Assembly (NCBI GenBank): GCA_002482005.1
Contig: DLFD01000067.1
Span: 39,162 to 46,351, forward strand
Source of the DNA: Lachnospiraceae bacterium UBA7729
GTDB taxonomy: Bacteria > Bacillota > Clostridia > Lachnospirales > Lachnospiraceae
Length of the DNA: 7,190 nucleotides
Direction: 5' to 3'
Position 1 is the first letter of the stretch. Each line of letters begins with the position of its first letter. The notes below the pieces were generated by a model. It saw nothing but the letters and a program-made list of their open reading frames with translations. It was not told the DNA's origin and searched no databases. This document shows positions 5,623 through 7,190 of this stretch, in pieces. A program made the translations under genes and the position numbers.

Positions 5623-6990
5623 ATGTTTGAAAAGGTGTTTCATCTGTCTGAAAACGGCACTACGGTGAAGCGCGAGGTGATCGCAGGACTGACGACATTC
5701 CTGACGATGGCCTACATCCTGGCGGTCAACCCCAACATCCTGGGGACAGTCATGGACAGGAGCGGCGTCTTCGTCGCAACTGCACTGGCATCCGCCATCG
5801 CAACATTCATCATGGCCTTTCTGGCCAACTACCCGATCGCGCTTTCTGCAGGACTGGGGCTGAATGCTTACTTCGCTTACACTGTCTGTCTGGATGAGCT
5901 GGGCGGAGATGAGAATGCTTTCACCATCGCCCTTACGGCGGTTCTGGTGGAAGGCATCATCTTCATCATCCTGTCCATCTTCAAGGCAAGAGAGCAGATC
6001 ATCAACGGTATCCCGGCAAACCTGAAGAACGGCATCTCGGCAGGTATCGGTCTGTTCGTCGCATTCATCGGTCTGCAGAATGCGAATATCGTCGTCAAGA
6101 ACGATTCCACCAAGGTCGGACTCGGGAGCTTCGCTGATCCCGCTATGGCGCTGGCACTTATCGGCTTTGTGCTGATCCTGGTCCTGGTACATTTCCATGT
6201 GACAGGAGCAGTTCTGGTCGGCATCCTGCTGACCTGGGTCATGGGCATGATTGCCGAGAAGATCGGCTGGTATGTCCCGAACCCGGACGCAGGAGTCTAC
6301 AGTGTATTCCCAAACTTCGCACAGGGACTGCAGCTTGGCGGGATCGCAAACACCGCATTCAAGTTCAACTTTAAGTGGGCGGGAGAGCACCTGATTCACT
6401 TCATCGCAATCGTGTTCTCGTTCCTCTATGTCGATCTCTTTGATACCGTCGGAACGGTCGTCGGAGTCGCTGACAAGGCGGGACTCCTTGACAAGGATGG
6501 CAAGCTTCCTCGTGTCGGCAGGGTCCTGATGGCAGATGCGATCGGAACCGCCGCTGGTGCATGCCTCGGAACTTCTACCATTACCTCGTTCGTAGAGTCC
6601 TCTGCAGGCGTTGCGGCAGGCGGAAGAACCGGGCTTACCGCATTCACAACTGGCGTCATGTTTGTGCTTTCCCTGCTGCTTTCTCCGATCTTCCTGGCAA
6701 TTCCGGGATTCGCAACCGCACCGGCTCTGCTCTACGTCGGAATGCTGATGATCTCTTCGGCGAAGAAGATCGACTATGACGGCGACATCGCAGATGTTGC
6801 AGGAGCATACATGGCGATGCTCATGATGCCGCTGGCATACTCCATCGCAACCGGTATCATGTTCGCGATCCTCGTATGGGTCATCCTCAAGGTTGTCGAA
6901 GGAAAGGCAAAGGACGTATCTCCGGTAATGTGGGTCGTCTTCGCACTGTTCGCGGCAAGGATCGTGACACTGGTGACGAACTTCCAGTAA
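5623..6990 (+). CDS. NCS2/AzgA-family purine (adenine/guanine/hypoxanthine) permease
   Basis: Integral membrane protein of 455 aa that would import nucleobases by proton symport, feeding purine salvage. Family hallmarks are present: the N-terminal EVIAGLTTFLTMAYILAVNP at 18-37, SAGLGLNAYFAYTV at 75-88 and DLFDTVGTVVGVA at 271-283. The segment GTSTITSFVESSAGVAAGGR spans 316-335 and TGLTA follows at 336. These match the AzgA branch (COG2252; relatives are PbuG/PbuO and AdeP/GhxP) rather than the UraA/UapA branch. Length is normal and hydrophobic segments run throughout. ATG 5623 has AAGGAGG (5609-5615) 7 nt upstream. It appears monocistronic, with its own leader hairpin and a strong terminator. 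The exact base specificity (adenine, guanine or hypoxanthine) cannot be decided from sequence. Confidence 0.95.
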   Translation: MFEKVFHLSENGTTVKREVIAGLTTFLTMAYILAVNPNILGTVMDRSGVFVATALASAIATFIMAFLANYPIALSAGLGLNAYFAYTVCLDELGGDENAFTIALTAVLVEGIIFIILSIFKAREQIINGIPANLKNGISAGIGLFVAFIGLQNANIVVKNDSTKVGLGSFADPAMALALIGFVLILVLVHFHVTGAVLVGILLTWVMGMIAEKIGWYVPNPDAGVYSVFPNFAQGLQLGGIANTAFKFNFKWAGEHLIHFIAIVFSFLYVDLFDTVGTVVGVADKAGLLDKDGKLPRVGRVLMADAIGTAAGACLGTSTITSFVESSAGVAAGGRTGLTAFTTGVMFVLSLLLSPIFLAIPGFATAPALLYVGMLMISSAKKIDYDGDIADVAGAYMAMLMMPLAYSIATGIMFAILVWVILKVVEGKAKDVSPVMWVVFALFAARIVTLVTNFQ

Positions 6991-7053
6991 AGACAGATTG
7001 GATATACCTGGGACAGGCACCATAAAGACTTTCATAAGGAATCTATGAGCTCA

Positions 7054-7085
7054 GGGGGCTGGCAGAAAACTGCCGGCCCCTTTTT
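7054..7085 (+). terminator. Strong Rho-independent terminator of the purine permease gene
   Basis: GGGGCTGGCAG (7055-7065) pairs with CTGCCGGCCCC (7070-7080) in an 11-bp stem with one G-U pair and an AAAA loop, followed by TTTTT (7081-7085). It lies 64 bp after the stop codon. Confidence 0.95.
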
Positions 7086-7096
7086 GCAAGGCTACG

Positions 7097-7172
7097 AGCC
7101 ACATGGCGTCGACCGTGCTTGCGACGCGAAGCTAGCCACATGGCGTCGACCGTGCTTGCGACGCGAAGCTAG
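7097..7172. repeat. Two perfect copies of a 37-bp tandem repeat with internal inverted repeat
   Basis: Units at 7097-7133 and 7134-7170 are identical, and the first two bases of a third copy follow. Each unit contains GCGTCG and CGACGC as inverted arms around a 10-nt loop (7106-7127 in unit 1), plus AGC/GCT at its ends. There is no spacer between copies, so this is not a CRISPR array. No reading frame or gene is seen from 7086 to the window end. Confidence 0.92.
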
Positions 7173-7190
7173 ATAATATGAAGTGACCTC

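Noticed and set aside
5524..7035. A 503-codon open frame on the minus strand, longer than the purine permease it opposes
   Set aside because: It is antisense to a clear AzgA-family gene, its translation is a Cys/Asp/His-rich sequence with no family resemblance, and it spans the permease promoter. It is a codon-bias shadow.
7097..7170. CRISPR repeats
   Set aside because: Unit length is right for CRISPR, but the two copies abut with no spacer and no cas gene is present.

Overview
The window reads as a stretch of ordinary chromosome from a moderately high-G+C member of the Bacillota, probably Clostridia. That inference rests on strong AGGAGG-type ribosome binding sites, one TTG start codon, short U-tailed terminators and protein sequences of Firmicutes type. 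No rRNA, tRNA, CRISPR array, transposase or phage gene is visible. Species cannot be read from the sequence.

Layout, left to right. The first gene (to 869, +) is the ATPase of a nitrate/sulfonate/taurine-type ABC importer; its frame is open at the left edge, and its N-terminus is made of an in-frame 36-bp tandem repeat. A LysR-type regulator follows (941-1888, +), with its own extended -10 promoter inside a nested DNA palindrome. Converging on it, and overlapping its 3' end by 44 bp, is a SprT-like zinc metallopeptidase gene (1845-2591, -) that starts with TTG and carries a C-terminal Tudor/SH3-like domain resembling the UvrD/PcrA tail. Next, also on the minus strand, is an aquaporin of AqpZ type (2785-3477). 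On the plus strand follow a half-size ABC exporter (3743-5461) and an AzgA/NCS2 purine permease (5623-6990) that ends in a textbook intrinsic terminator (7054-7085). The last ~100 bp hold two perfect copies of a 37-bp tandem repeat containing an inverted repeat.

How the genes relate: the importer ATPase presumably belongs to an operon whose permease and binding protein lie to the left, and the LysR regulator may control it. The metallopeptidase, aquaporin, exporter and purine permease look like separate transcription units, each with its own possible promoter. No multi-gene novel system is evident. The unusual material is in the non-coding and repetitive DNA: four separate short tandem duplications (36, 38, 13 and 37 bp), a duplicated terminator arm behind the aquaporin gene, a nested palindrome over the lysR promoter, and a long GNRA-capped hairpin in the leader of the purine permease.
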